Source: Piromyces finnis
Taxonomy: Eukaryota; Neocallimastigomycota; Neocallimastigomycetes; Neocallimastigales; Neocallimastigaceae
DNA: 64,000 nt
Direction: 5' to 3'
NCBI GenBank assembly: GCA_002104945.1
Contig: MCFH01000008.1
Location: forward strand, 1 to 64,000
A model generated the notes under the pieces. That model was not told where the DNA came from, ran no database searches, and saw only the letters and a list, made by a program, of their open reading frames with translations. This document shows positions 9,208 to 19,939 of the stretch, in pieces (within the stretch, counting starts at the first letter, position 1; the number at the start of each line of letters is the position of its first letter). A program made the position numbers and the translations under genes.

Positions 9208-12142
9208 CAATAGCTTTATTAATATCTTTTTCAGTACTATTTTGATTAATATTATTATCCTTTTTAAAATATTTATTATTAATTGATTCATTAATAGTTT
9301 TGGCTTCTTCTTTATTAGCTGCTGAATCATTAGGTATACACTTTTCTTTATTGACGCTTTTTTTACTTTTTCGGATTTCCTTTTCATCAATTTGAGTGGT
9401 GGTAGTAGTGGTGGTAGTGGTCATTATTGTGGTATTCATGGTTGTAGTGGTTTTTATTTTAACAATATTAGAAGAGGAGGTTATCTTATCTACAATGTGT
9501 TCCCTTTCTGTATTGGTGGATTGAATATTACTATTTGTAAAAGGTTCAAAAGCAATTTCTGAAGGTGTATTTGATATTTTATCGAAAGAAGAATTAGGAA
9601 TATGGTTTTCTTTAGAGTGATTTAAATGTTGATGCGTATTATTTTTATTGTTGATCAATTTTTCAGATTCTACTTGGATATCCATCCTATCATCTTTTGT
9701 TTTTTCTTTGCTTTCTTCATAATCTTTATCCTTTTTCATTTGATCTATATCAACTTTTTCATTAATATCATTCTTGTCTAGTTGATTTGAATTTGTTTTC
9801 TTAAAATCTTTATTATTACTATTTTTATCTGTTTTTTCTTTTTCATTTGCATCCTTCTCGCTATTTCTGTCCAAATCTATTCTTTCGTTTGCATCACTTT
9901 CGCTATTTCTGTCCAACTTTACTTTTTTATTGACATCCTTTTCGTTATTTCTTTCCAAGTCTATTTTTTCATTTGCATCCTTCTCGTTATTCCTTTCCAA
10001 GCCTATTCTTTCATTTGCATCACTTTCGCTATTTCTGTCCAAGTCTATTTTTTCCTTTATATCCTTCTTATTAGGTTGATCTATTGTTACCTTTTTATTT
10101 ATAGCACATTCGTTTTGGCATTCACTAGAATTATTTATAATTTCAATTTTAGATTCAATTTTGCTTGATGATAAATTTACCAGAGAGGAATCCGTATTAT
10201 TTTTATTTTTTAAAATTTGGGTATTTATTGACGCTTCCATAATTGAAGCGTCTAATACGGTTTTATTATTTTTTTGCTGTTGTTGTTGTATTGAACCTTC
10301 AAATTTAGTTGGCGTTTCGGTTGGATTTTTAACTTGATATTTAAAATCAATATCCATACTTTTGTTGAATGATTTGGTATCGGATGATTCAATAAAACTA
10401 CTGGATCGATTTTTACTAAAAGAATAATGTTTTTCATTTCTATTTAAAAAAGTTTTACTCTTGTGGTCATGATAAAGTGGTATATTTATTAAATTTTTAT
10501 TTTTTAATGGTAAAAGTTCATTCTTTTCTCTAATAATATTAATAAAATTGGTTAATTCTTTATTCTTATCATGACCTTCTTTACTTGTCTTTTTATAGAG
10601 AGCAGAAAATGGTGTAATAATTTTTTCTGGAAGGGTAACAACTGTTTGTGTTTCTACCGATATCATTTCTGGTGGGGAATCCTTATTTAAAGTAATGCCA
10701 TGTTGAACTGATTCAGTTTGAATGCTTCTATCTGTTTTAATGATATTTCTTTTATTGAAAAATTCTTTCAAAATAGTAGATTTTATAGTTTTAAAAATTT
10801 CTAAAGTGGTATCAGGAATATCAACTTGACCTTTTAAATCCATATCTAGTTTTTGATGATGTATTTCTTTTCCATCTGAAAGGTTTAGTTCCTTTTTCAC
10901 ATTTTCTAATTTTAATTCAGGTTCAAATTTATGAATAAGAAATATTAGTTCATCAGCATATTGCGCATTTTTAATTTGAAGTGCTGACATCCCTTTTTTA
11001 TATTTATTAAGCTTCGTTTCTAAGTCTTCTATTTTTTCATTATTGGTCTGTCGTATTAATTGTGCCGCCTTTAACTCACTTTGAAGCTTTGCATTTTTTG
11101 CTTTGAGTTTATTTATTTGGATTTGTTGATGTTCATGGTCGTTCATGAATTGTTCCTGATTATTCATGGTATTTGCGTCATACTGACCTTTCCCCTTTTC
11201 TATAATATTATTGGAAATGGTTGAATTTTCATGAACATTAATATTATTTTGACTATGCTCCTTAAATTTCTGAATAATATCATCTCGTTTTTCTGGAATA
11301 TTTAATTCTTTAGTTATTTCGGTGATTTCATCTATTTTCATATTATATATTTGTTTGTATTTTTGTGAAATGACTTGACATTCATTTTTATACTTTGAAA
11401 TTTCTTCTTCATAAAAAGCTTTACTATTCGCAAGCTGCAGTTGATAAACTCGAATTTCTTCTTTTAATTTTTCAATTTTATTATAATTTTTGGTATTAAC
11501 TGTATCCAGTTCTTTTATAACTGCTTTTAAATCATCCTGACTAACATTTTGCTTTAAAAGTTGACTATATTGTTGACTATGCCTATAATTACTGTTATCT
11601 TCTAGTTCATTTAAAGAATTACTATTTTCTCTGCTCAATTCTTTTATTTTTTCAAGAGCATTTTGATATAAATTTTCAATTTTTATTTTTTCATTTAATA
11701 ATTGATTTCCAATTTCAGCTGCTAATTTCAAATCTAAAAAAAAAAAAAAAAAAAAAAAAATAATAATAAATAAAAATAAAATAAATAAATATTCAAAAAA
11801 AAAAAAAAAAAAAAAAGTTAATCATAGAATGAAATAAATGTACCATATTTATTATTCATTTGTTTGACTTTTGTGAACATATATATATATATATAAAATA
11901 ATATTTTTTTTTCCCCTTTTCAATAAAATACTATTTCAAATTGACATAAAATAATGTTTAAACATACTTTCTGAACATTCATTTAATTCCTTATAGGCTT
12001 CCTTTAATCTTATTTTAGCTTCTCTTTCTGAGAGTTCATTTATAAGTGGCGTTGAAAATGGTGAATCTTTTTTTGCTATAGAAACTTTATTGGAAGGTGT
12101 TTTAATTTTTTCATTATTTTTTGATTGATTATTTCTATTCAT
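8681..12142 (-). CDS. Long coiled-coil protein with CC1-box-like AAxxG motif, possible dynein adaptor
   Basis: Two exons: 12142-11968 and 11733-8681. The 234-base intron has GTATGT donor and TTTAG acceptor; phase 1 joining gives 1075 residues. The first long stretch of exon 2 lacks an ATG of its own, which supports the splice. The join creates KELNECSENLKLAAEIGNQL (residues about 51-70). LAAEIG matches the AAxxG core of the CC1 box with which BICD, Spindly and HAP1-type adaptors bind the dynein light intermediate chain, and it sits, as in those proteins, at the start of a coiled coil (about 25-330). The rest is disordered and Asn/Lys/Ser-rich with a 14-residue repeat (about 618-690), a Thr run and an Asn run. 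The adaptor role is inferred from one motif; a structural coiled-coil protein is the alternative. Confidence 0.7.
9846..10055 (-). repeat. Five tandem 42-bp units encoding a 14-residue repeat
   Basis: Inside the coiled-coil gene the peptide LDRNSESDANERIG and close variants recur five times with exact 14-residue spacing, that is two heptads per unit. Codon-level differences between units are few, so the array expanded fairly recently. Confidence 0.85.
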
Positions 12143-14190
12143 TATTACTTTAATTTATTATATTGTATTAAACCATATGAATAAGAATAGATATTGCTTT
12201 ATGCTATTGAATATATTCCTTTTATTATTATATATTTAAAAATTAAAAACCTTTCCAATAAATTCAAAAAAAAAAACTATGCTTCAATTTCAATTGAACT
12301 TGAATAATTAATAATTGTCTTTGTTTTGCAATTAATCTATTTCTATGCAAAGGTACATAAATATATTATATTTTCAATAAATATGTAACATATCACGTGG
12401 ATGCATATGTTTGATGAAAATTGAATTAAAGAAATAATAAAAATAAAGTTTTTATAGCAAAATAATATTTATACATTTAAAACCCTTTTCATTTTGTTGT
12501 AAATGTATAAATATTATTTTATATCTTTTATAAAAACTAAGACTTTACTATAGTTTAGTCTTCCTTATAATTTATGAGAGAGAATCTATAGTTTGGCTAT
12601 GATTCATCATATTTATTAAAGTATTTATATATGGAGGAGATAAGATTTTGTTAGTTTTAATAACTCAACCCTTTTCAATAATACTCAAAGTTAAAATATT
12701 AAAAAAAGAAAACTTTTTTTATATAATGAATGGTGTTTTTTAACTATTATTAGTTTGTTTCTTGCTATTTAATTTATAAAATTAAGCAAGTTAAAATATT
12801 TTTTTTTTTTTGTTAATTTTATTGTTGATAAGCACTCAATACTTTCCAATAATTTTAAAATATAAGATTGGAAGAGAGGAAAAAAAAAAGTACAAGTTAA
12901 TTATTTAGTAGTTTTATTAATATTACTATTATTAGTTACTCTATATTTTTTAATAATTTAAATATAAAAAAAAATATTATAAAAAGTATAGATTACTGTC
13001 ATTAAACAGTTTATTTAATCTTATTTTGTTGAATGAATAAACACAAATATATTTGAATTATTATTTTTTTTTAACAATATTTCTTTTTCTTAATTTACAT
13101 ATTTGGTTGTATTGTTAACTTTACCAAGAAAAAAAAAAAAAAAAAAAGAAAAATAACAATTTTTTTTAATTAAATAACGGAAATGAAATATCTAGGTTTT
13201 ATGGAATATACATTAATATAATAGACAATAGCAAAAATAAAGCTATTTTATTTTATTTTTTTTAAAAGTTGAATCATATTTCTAAAAAAAGTAGAATGAC
13301 TTTTACAATATATTTTCAATATAAAAGATATTTGATAAAATATTTAATTCATTAATTTTAATATGAATAGGTAATTTTTAATAATAATAAAAATGATATA
13401 CCACCCTTTCCCACAGCAACAATTTATTAATAATAAAAATGATGTATTACTCTTTCCTACAACCACAACAATCCAATAAATATTATCATTAATAAAGTGT
13501 AGAGATATTTATACATAGCATATCCTCACACATTCAACAACAAGGATTAATGTATTATGGACAACTGTTATTAATTAATAAATGTAATTAAAGCTATTTG
13601 ATGATTGGATATTTTTTAAAATTGTATTAATACATTACAATAGTATCATTTTATTAAAATTGCTTTAAAATATTTTTTTGTTATGCTTTACTACTGCTAA
13701 TATTGTATGTGCGTGTCATTGTAATATTAGAAGAAAAAAAAAAAGTATTATTTTACTTTTTTTATTTTGGATATTTGCTTTGATGTTGATTAGAAAGTTT
13801 CCAATTGTATATATAAAGTAAATTGAAATAGAAAATATTTTCTGTTTATTATCCTATTTAATTATTTTTAATTTTGATGGTTTTTACATTAAGTGTATAA
13901 TAATATTATTATTATCTTCAATTTACCAAATTATGCATTCATGAAAAATAGTATTATTTTAATAAAACGTTTCACTTTCAACCATTTAATATAGAAAAAG
14001 AGAGAGAGAGAGAGAGAGAAAAAAAAAAGAAAATTAATTTAATACAAATATAAAAGTTGTTATTAAACTTGTTACATGGAATAATAACGAATTTACAAAG
14101 AATTTATTTTTTATCAATCAATCAATAAATTAAAAAATAAATAAAAAAGGGCATATAATTATATATACATTAAAAAAAAAAAAAAATACA
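12143..14190. other. Divergent intergenic region between two genes, with an inverted repeat
   Basis: This 2-kb stretch lies between genes transcribed away from each other, so it should hold both promoters. It contains a strong inverted repeat at 12447-12562 (listed separately), an imperfect 49-bp direct repeat at about 13380-13480, and AG repeats just before the plus-strand gene (13999-14020). No coding sequence is recognised. Confidence 0.5.
12447..12562. repeat. Nested inverted repeat
   Basis: The 21 bases at 12459-12479 are the exact reverse complement of 12500-12520, with a 20-base loop. Outside them 12447-12456 pairs with 12529-12538. Immediately after, 12539-12562 is itself nearly palindromic (AAGACT...AGTCTT). 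A transcript or extruded strand would fold into a long hairpin. Confidence 0.8.
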
Positions 14191-15573
14191 ATGTTAGATA
14201 TTATGGAAACAAAACAATCTCATGTTGGAAATTCAATAATGGAAATAGAAATATCATCAAATAGTTCACACATATTTTCAGATTCTTCTTTGACTGAACA
14301 TTTTTTCAGTGATTCCTCACTTTCAGAATACTCATTTTCAGAATTATCAGAAATAGATCAGGATTTACTCGAAAAACCAAAATCAGTGTCAACCAATTTT
14401 TCAGTGAAAGAATCAACTGAATCTCCAACAATTCTTTTATCAGTTGAAACTACAGATTCCGAATTCAAACATTCAACCTCGAATCCCCAAAAAATTCCAT
14501 TGGAATCATATACTGAACAATTAACAAATGAACAGCAGTATAACACAAATTCAAACCATTTAAAATCAACAAAAAACTCTTTAACGAAAGAACAGCTAGA
14601 TAAATTAAAATTCATAGAATCAACCATTCAACCATCCTCTAGAAATCCTTTAAAACATGCTAGACAGGAATTACCAAAACAATCACTACCAACTCAAATT
14701 CAAGATTTATCTCTACAAAATAAATCAAAAAGAATGTCATTAGAATCCTCAGAAGTTGAAATTATTTCCATATCAGGAAAATCAAATATACCCAAGTCAG
14801 ATGTTGTGAAATCATCTCAACTAAAACCTAAATCAGTTGACCCCACTTTTTCAATACAAAACGTAACCAATATTTTATCCACTAGTCCTATTCCTTTACT
14901 AAGCTTATATGGAAGAAATGCGAAAGTACTCAATCCAATGATGAATAATACTTCTTACCCATTTGTAAATACTAAGAATTTTTATGTTTCAGGAGTAAGC
15001 GTTACCAATACATCAATAGCCAATTGTAATGATAATATGATTAATACCATTCCACAAACTATGATAGATCTAAACAAAAGTGCAGATTGTATGAATGATT
15101 CAAGCATCCTGACAGGTCAGACAGATGATGATAAGGATAATAATAATCATGGTAGCTTTAATAAAGGAAAAAATAATGTAGGGAATTATAATATAGGTAA
15201 TAATAATACTGGTAACAACAATATTGGTAATAATAATGTTGGAAATAATAATATTGGCGATAATAATGCAGGTGACAATAATAAAGGTTCAAATAATAAT
15301 GGAAATAATAATTTTGGTCATAGTAATGATGGAAACTACAATACTGGAAGTAATAATATCGGTAACAATAATTTTGGTAATCGTAATAAAGGAAATGGAA
15401 ATAGTGGCAATAGTAATTTTGGTAACAATAACATTGGTGATATTAATATTGGTGATTGTAATCAAGGCAATGGTAATATTGGAAGTTATAATCATGGAAA
15501 TGGCAATACTGGAAACAACAATGATGGAAATAATAATTTAGGGGATAATCATAGAGGAAACTTAAATATATGA
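14191..15573 (+). CDS. Ser-rich protein with C-terminal NxGxx pentapeptide-repeat domain
   Basis: An intronless 460-residue protein. Start ATG at 14191 follows an A-rich leader; a second ATG lies five codons on. There is no signal peptide. Residues 1 to about 310 are Ser/Thr/Asn-rich and probably disordered, with an acidic Ser cluster near 25-55. From about residue 317 to the end, an Asn and a Gly recur every five residues (NxGxx) for about 28 units, for example NIGNN, NTGNN, NVGNN. The pattern is that of the Pentapeptide_2 (NxGxG) repeats best known from mycobacterial PPE-MPTR proteins; such repeats are expected to form a regular solenoid. The domain reaches the very C-terminus. The function is unknown. 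Alternative: simple-sequence expansion in an Asn-rich protein, but the strict Gly register argues for selection. Confidence 0.75.
   Translation: MLDIMETKQSHVGNSIMEIEISSNSSHIFSDSSLTEHFFSDSSLSEYSFSELSEIDQDLLEKPKSVSTNFSVKESTESPTILLSVETTDSEFKHSTSNPQKIPLESYTEQLTNEQQYNTNSNHLKSTKNSLTKEQLDKLKFIESTIQPSSRNPLKHARQELPKQSLPTQIQDLSLQNKSKRMSLESSEVEIISISGKSNIPKSDVVKSSQLKPKSVDPTFSIQNVTNILSTSPIPLLSLYGRNAKVLNPMMNNTSYPFVNTKNFYVSGVSVTNTSIANCNDNMINTIPQTMIDLNKSADCMNDSSILTGQTDDDKDNNNHGSFNKGKNNVGNYNIGNNNTGNNNIGNNNVGNNNIGDNNAGDNNKGSNNNGNNNFGHSNDGNYNTGSNNIGNNNFGNRNKGNGNSGNSNFGNNNIGDINIGDCNQGNGNIGSYNHGNGNTGNNNDGNNNLGDNHRGNLNI
15139..15573 (+). repeat. 15-bp tandem repeat encoding NxGxx
   Basis: About 28 units of 15 bases (AAT-rich with a fixed GGN codon) encode the pentapeptide array. 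The Asn and Gly positions are constant while codon choice and the variable residues differ between units, so the protein pattern is kept although the DNA has diverged. Confidence 0.9.
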
Positions 15574-16962
15574 AATCACTAAAGTAGTTTAGTGATTTAA
15601 ATATTCTCCGATAAAGTATAGTAAATGTAAATATTTAAATACTATCACTACCGTAAAAATAATTGTAGTAATAATAATAATAATGATGATTTTATAATAG
15701 ATGATAGAATACGACATTATTATTTTAATTAAAAAAATAGAATAGTTTTTTTAATATTTTTTTTTTTTTTTTAGAAATATCCTATAATGATAACATTAAT
15801 TTCAATAAGGTTTATTATTGTTATATTATATATATTAAAATATATTATCCCAATTTTTTTTTTTTACCTTTATTATTCTCGCTTTTTTTTTTTTTTTTTT
15901 TTTTTTTATCATTGTAAACTTAAACATATTATTTAAGAATTCATAATAACAATAGAATTACCTTGAAGAATAGAATAGAAATTTATAATAGAATACATAT
16001 ATAATAAATCTGATTTTCAATGTAATGTAAAATAGAAACATTGATTATTAGATATTCAATATTTAATTGAATTATAAAGCAAATATAATCAAAATATTTT
16101 GTTAAAAAAAAAAAAAAGAACTATTTTTTTTTTTCATTGTTTATATATATAAAGAGTAATTTGAATAAATAAATCTCATCTTTATCATTTGATTTCTGAT
16201 CTTTTATAAGCAAATACAAAATAGGATAGAGATTTCTTTATTTTTGTATTAGTAAATATATTTATTCTTTTTTTTTTTTTTGTATTTTTTTAAAAAAAAA
16301 TAGTAATCTATTAGTAGTTGTTAAAATTAAAATACTCATAAATAATATTTTACATAAATATAATTTATGTAAAATATTTATGTTATCATTAGTTATGCAT
16401 AATATACTTTTATAAATAAATAATGATAATAATAATAATAATAAAAAAAATACCATCCACTACCTTTTCTTTTTCTTTTTTTTTTTTTTTTTAAACCTTT
16501 CAAGATGAATATATATTCATAATTAATAGTATAAGATTAAATAGATCCACTTTATAAAATTGTAGTTTTTTTTTTAATAATAAAAAGTAAAATATAAAAT
16601 TATATTATTATTTTGCCATATTAATAATTATTATAGTGAATATAAATACATTTACAAGTAAATGGTTGATTAATCTTTATATTAATTTTATTAATTGGTA
16701 TTTTTAATTTTTTAAACAGAACATTATAGAAAAAAAAAATTTTTTTTAAAACAAAAAGAAATATTGACAGAAAGTTAAAAACATATTATAAAAAAAAAAA
16801 AAGCATAAAGAAATTAATATACTACAAATAATTATATATATATAGGCTGTATGATAAATAATGATAATATATACATATATTTGACATTTTTATTTACAGT
16901 AGTTTAAATTTTATTCACCAAGTATATATATATTATTGCCTCTATTTATACAAATAATTTAT
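15574..16962. other. Convergent intergenic stretch, no gene seen
   Basis: It lies between the 3' ends of two convergent genes. Poly-T and poly-A runs and TAA repeats fill it; the plus-strand 3' end is probably processed soon after 15600 and the minus-strand one near 16900. No gene is recognised. Confidence 0.5.
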
Positions 16963-18408
16963 TTATATGTATGGTGAAAATGTGTATAATTTACTAACGA
17001 AATGTTTATAGTCGTAATCATCACAAACACAATAGCTACCTAAATCATTGTTTTGGAGATCAGTATTTTTATTTCTGATCACAAATTCACGGTCACTTTT
17101 GTAACCGTCAGAAGCAAGGTCTGAAAATTGAACAACAAGACGAACACTATAAGCTACAGCTTTACAAGCAAATAAAGTTTTTGGTCTTGGAATAACCGAA
17201 TAACCTTTATTACATAAAGTGTACATATTATCTTGAAAAGCTTTATCGCATTCATTTTTATTTGGATTACAATGATAGCAGGAGTCATGACCGTTACATG
17301 CAGGTGTAAAAAAGTAAACAAAATCATCAAGTAATTTATAATGAGCGGAACAACCGTCAACTCTACCACCAGTTTTACGGATAAAAATACTACCATCATT
17401 ACTATTGTAAACCGGTAAATCTTTATCATTATTAATAAAGTGATCAACAGTAATGTAAGAATCCTTAACCTTACAATCATACTTATTTCTCTTACTTAAA
17501 CCATTATTATAACTATTAGATATTTCTTCTAATTCTCGAGTTTCTTCTTTAATTAATTTAACAGATTCATCAATTTTGGCATTGTTGTAAATTTCCTTAA
17601 ATTCATCGATGAGTAAACATTGATTAATACAAATATTGTAATAGTAATCATTGTCAATCGTTCCTTGGCCTGACTCATGTAATACCTTGTTATACGTTTC
17701 TAAGTTGAAATTATTTTTTGGATCATTTATAATAGTTTTAAATTGAATATTAGCATCGGTACATTTAGCCCTACATTGTTCACTACTAACATATTGTAAA
17801 TCAATTCCATCTAAAGTTTCGGTGAAATTCATAGCATTTTCAAAACCAACTAAAGCAAATTCACTAAAAGATTTGAATTCAGCAGCTTCAGCCGGATCAG
17901 GTAGGACAAGCTTCATAGCTTTATTAACTTTTTCTTTGGTATCATTGTAAGTATTTGCAAGTTTGAGATTACCTTCTTTTCCTTCATAAATGTTATTTCT
18001 TTTGGTTATGATGGTGGTACCATGGATGAAACATTCACCATATTGATTTTGACAACCAATACTACAATATTCGCTACCAGTACCGCAATAACCATTACTG
18101 TTACAACATTCACCAGAAGGACATCTACCAAAATCCTCACCACACCTTCCATCCATACTAATAAAATCATAATAATGAGAATAGTTTAATTGTGCCTTTA
18201 AACAAATAGAGGAACCTTTTATTAAATTATTGCAATCGATGCCGGGATTTAAGATTTTTAATTTAGTTAAAGAAATTTCATTTTGAGAAGAAATACTATA
18301 ACAATAGTCATCTTTTTGAATAGTGTAATAATGTTCACAAACTATACTAGATGCAATGGTAACTGGAATTAAAGAGAATAAGAATTGTATAATTTTGAGA
18401 TTTTTCAT
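16963..18408 (-). CDS. Secreted LysM + CBM18 + phospholipase A2-like protein
   Basis: An intronless 481-residue protein. Residues 1-19 form a signal peptide (hydrophobic core FLFSLIPVTIA). Residues about 27-71 are a LysM module (YTIQKDDYCYSIS ... ILNPGIDCNNL ... IKGSSICLK). Residues about 86-127 are a CBM18 chitin-binding module (DGRCG, GECCNSNGYCG, CQNQYGEC). A helical linker with Cys pairs follows. The C-terminal part (about 315-470) has GCSAHY, then FTPACNGHDSCYHC, the Ca-site/His-Asp dyad pattern of secreted phospholipase A2, closest in layout to the conodipine-type branch. Both chitin-binding modules should anchor the enzyme on chitin walls, its own or those of other fungi; the lipase could then act on membranes or bile and feed lipids. 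Catalysis is inferred from the HD dyad; substrate is unknown. Confidence 0.8.
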   Translation of the reverse strand: MKNLKIIQFLFSLIPVTIASSIVCEHYYTIQKDDYCYSISSQNEISLTKLKILNPGIDCNNLIKGSSICLKAQLNYSHYYDFISMDGRCGEDFGRCPSGECCNSNGYCGTGSEYCSIGCQNQYGECFIHGTTIITKRNNIYEGKEGNLKLANTYNDTKEKVNKAMKLVLPDPAEAAEFKSFSEFALVGFENAMNFTETLDGIDLQYVSSEQCRAKCTDANIQFKTIINDPKNNFNLETYNKVLHESGQGTIDNDYYYNICINQCLLIDEFKEIYNNAKIDESVKLIKEETRELEEISNSYNNGLSKRNKYDCKVKDSYITVDHFINNDKDLPVYNSNDGSIFIRKTGGRVDGCSAHYKLLDDFVYFFTPACNGHDSCYHCNPNKNECDKAFQDNMYTLCNKGYSVIPRPKTLFACKAVAYSVRLVVQFSDLASDGYKSDREFVIRNKNTDLQNNDLGSYCVCDDYDYKHFVSKLYTFSPYI

Positions 18409-18844
18409 GTTTATTTTTTTATAATTGAAATTTAAAAAAAAAAAAAGATAGTAACATTTAATTCAAGAGATGTATTGTATTATCCTATAAAAAATATATA
18501 AAATATAAAATTGACGTATTATTTACTATTATTATTTTCTTTATTTCCTTTTCCTTTTTTATTTTTTAACCAAAAAACTACCAAATGATTGTTAAAGAGA
18601 AAGTAAAAAAAAAAAGTGCCGTTTTTTTTTTTTAATTTTTAATTTTTATATGAATGAACCGCTTTTTTTTTATTAATTAATTTGAGCCTCTTTTTTAATT
18701 TAAATTTTATTTCCTATTTTTGATGTTCTTTTTTATTTTTATTAATTAAAATTTTATGAATTTTCATTGGCTATTTTTTAATTAAAAACTAATTAAAAAT
18801 TTAAAAAAAAAAAAAGTCAAAAAAGGTTGGAAAAGAAAGAAAAG

Positions 18845-18877
<33 letters not shown>

Positions 18878-19092
18878 TGTTTGTAATACTTGATATGTAT
18901 ATTCTTATAGCATATAACTTATAGCATATTCTTATTGCATATTCTTATTGCATAATGTTGTAGGTAGAAGGAAAAAAAAAACATTTAAATGATTTTAATA
19001 GTAAAGTGAATTTTGATTTATTTACTTTTTTTTTTTTACCAAAAAAGGAAATAAAAAAACAAGAAATAATAATAATGTTGACCATGAGGTTA

Positions 19093-19127
<35 letters not shown>

Positions 19128-19128
19128 A

Positions 19129-19176
<48 letters not shown>

Positions 19177-19939
19177 ATACATCTTTTGGGTCTTTGAAAT
19201 AATATTTATAAGTTTGATATTTTTAAAAAGCCATTGAAGTAATTAAAAATGTACTTTAGCTATTGCTACTATAGAGGCTTTTGCATCTTTCTATGTAATA
19301 TTTATTATATTTCACCTATTAGAAATGCATTAATACAAATAATTATTAAATTATTATTATTATCATTTTATTTTATTACTATTATTATTTTATTATGGTT
19401 ATTGCTTTATTATTGTTATTATACTTTTTTTTTTAATATTACAATAGGATAATAGATAGAAAAGACGTAAATCGACTTAATATTGAATAAAAAATATAAA
19501 AAAATAAATCAATAATAAAAGTAAAAAAAAAAACTTCATTATATACTTTTATTTTCAATTTATGCTTTATATTATTATTTTTTAAAATAAATAGAAAGAA
19601 AAAATATTTTTTTTTTTTTTTTTTTTTTTTCGCTCTTATAAAAACTGATATGGATTATTGTGATATAAAAAATATACAATCAACTATTTGACTTATATCT
19701 TTTTTTTTCTCCTCGTATAATACGCATAATACTAATTAAAAAATATTTTTATCTTGTGAAAATCGCTTTTTGGTTTAAATAAGAATTTAAATAGTAAATT
19801 ATCATAATAAATTGATGAATTTTAATTTTGTTAATAAATATTGCTATTTTTTTTTCTTTTCTTTTATATATATAAATATTTATATATATATTTTACTTAA
19901 TAATTATCTTTTAATTTATTCGATTATGATGATAGGTTA
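18409..19939. other. AT-rich intergenic stretch with AAAT microsatellite
   Basis: It holds TAA repeats (18847-18876), a long AAAT tetranucleotide array at 19091-19178, and several A and T runs. It covers the promoter side of the secreted protein gene and the 3' flank of the C2 gene. The open stretch at 19249-19452 is low-complexity and not a believable gene. Confidence 0.55.
19091..19178. repeat. AAAT tetranucleotide microsatellite
   Basis: Some 20 AAAT units with one slip (AAATTAAAT) near 19128. Confidence 0.95.

Noticed and set aside
9020-9390. Open stretches of Ile and Thr runs opposite the coiled-coil gene
   Set aside because: They are out-of-frame or antisense readings of ATT/AAT repeats inside the real coding exon.
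15224-15541. Ile/Met/Val-rich open stretches on both strands over the NxG repeat
   Set aside because: A 15-base repeat is open in several frames; only the +1 frame keeps the Asn/Gly register and has a natural start and stop.
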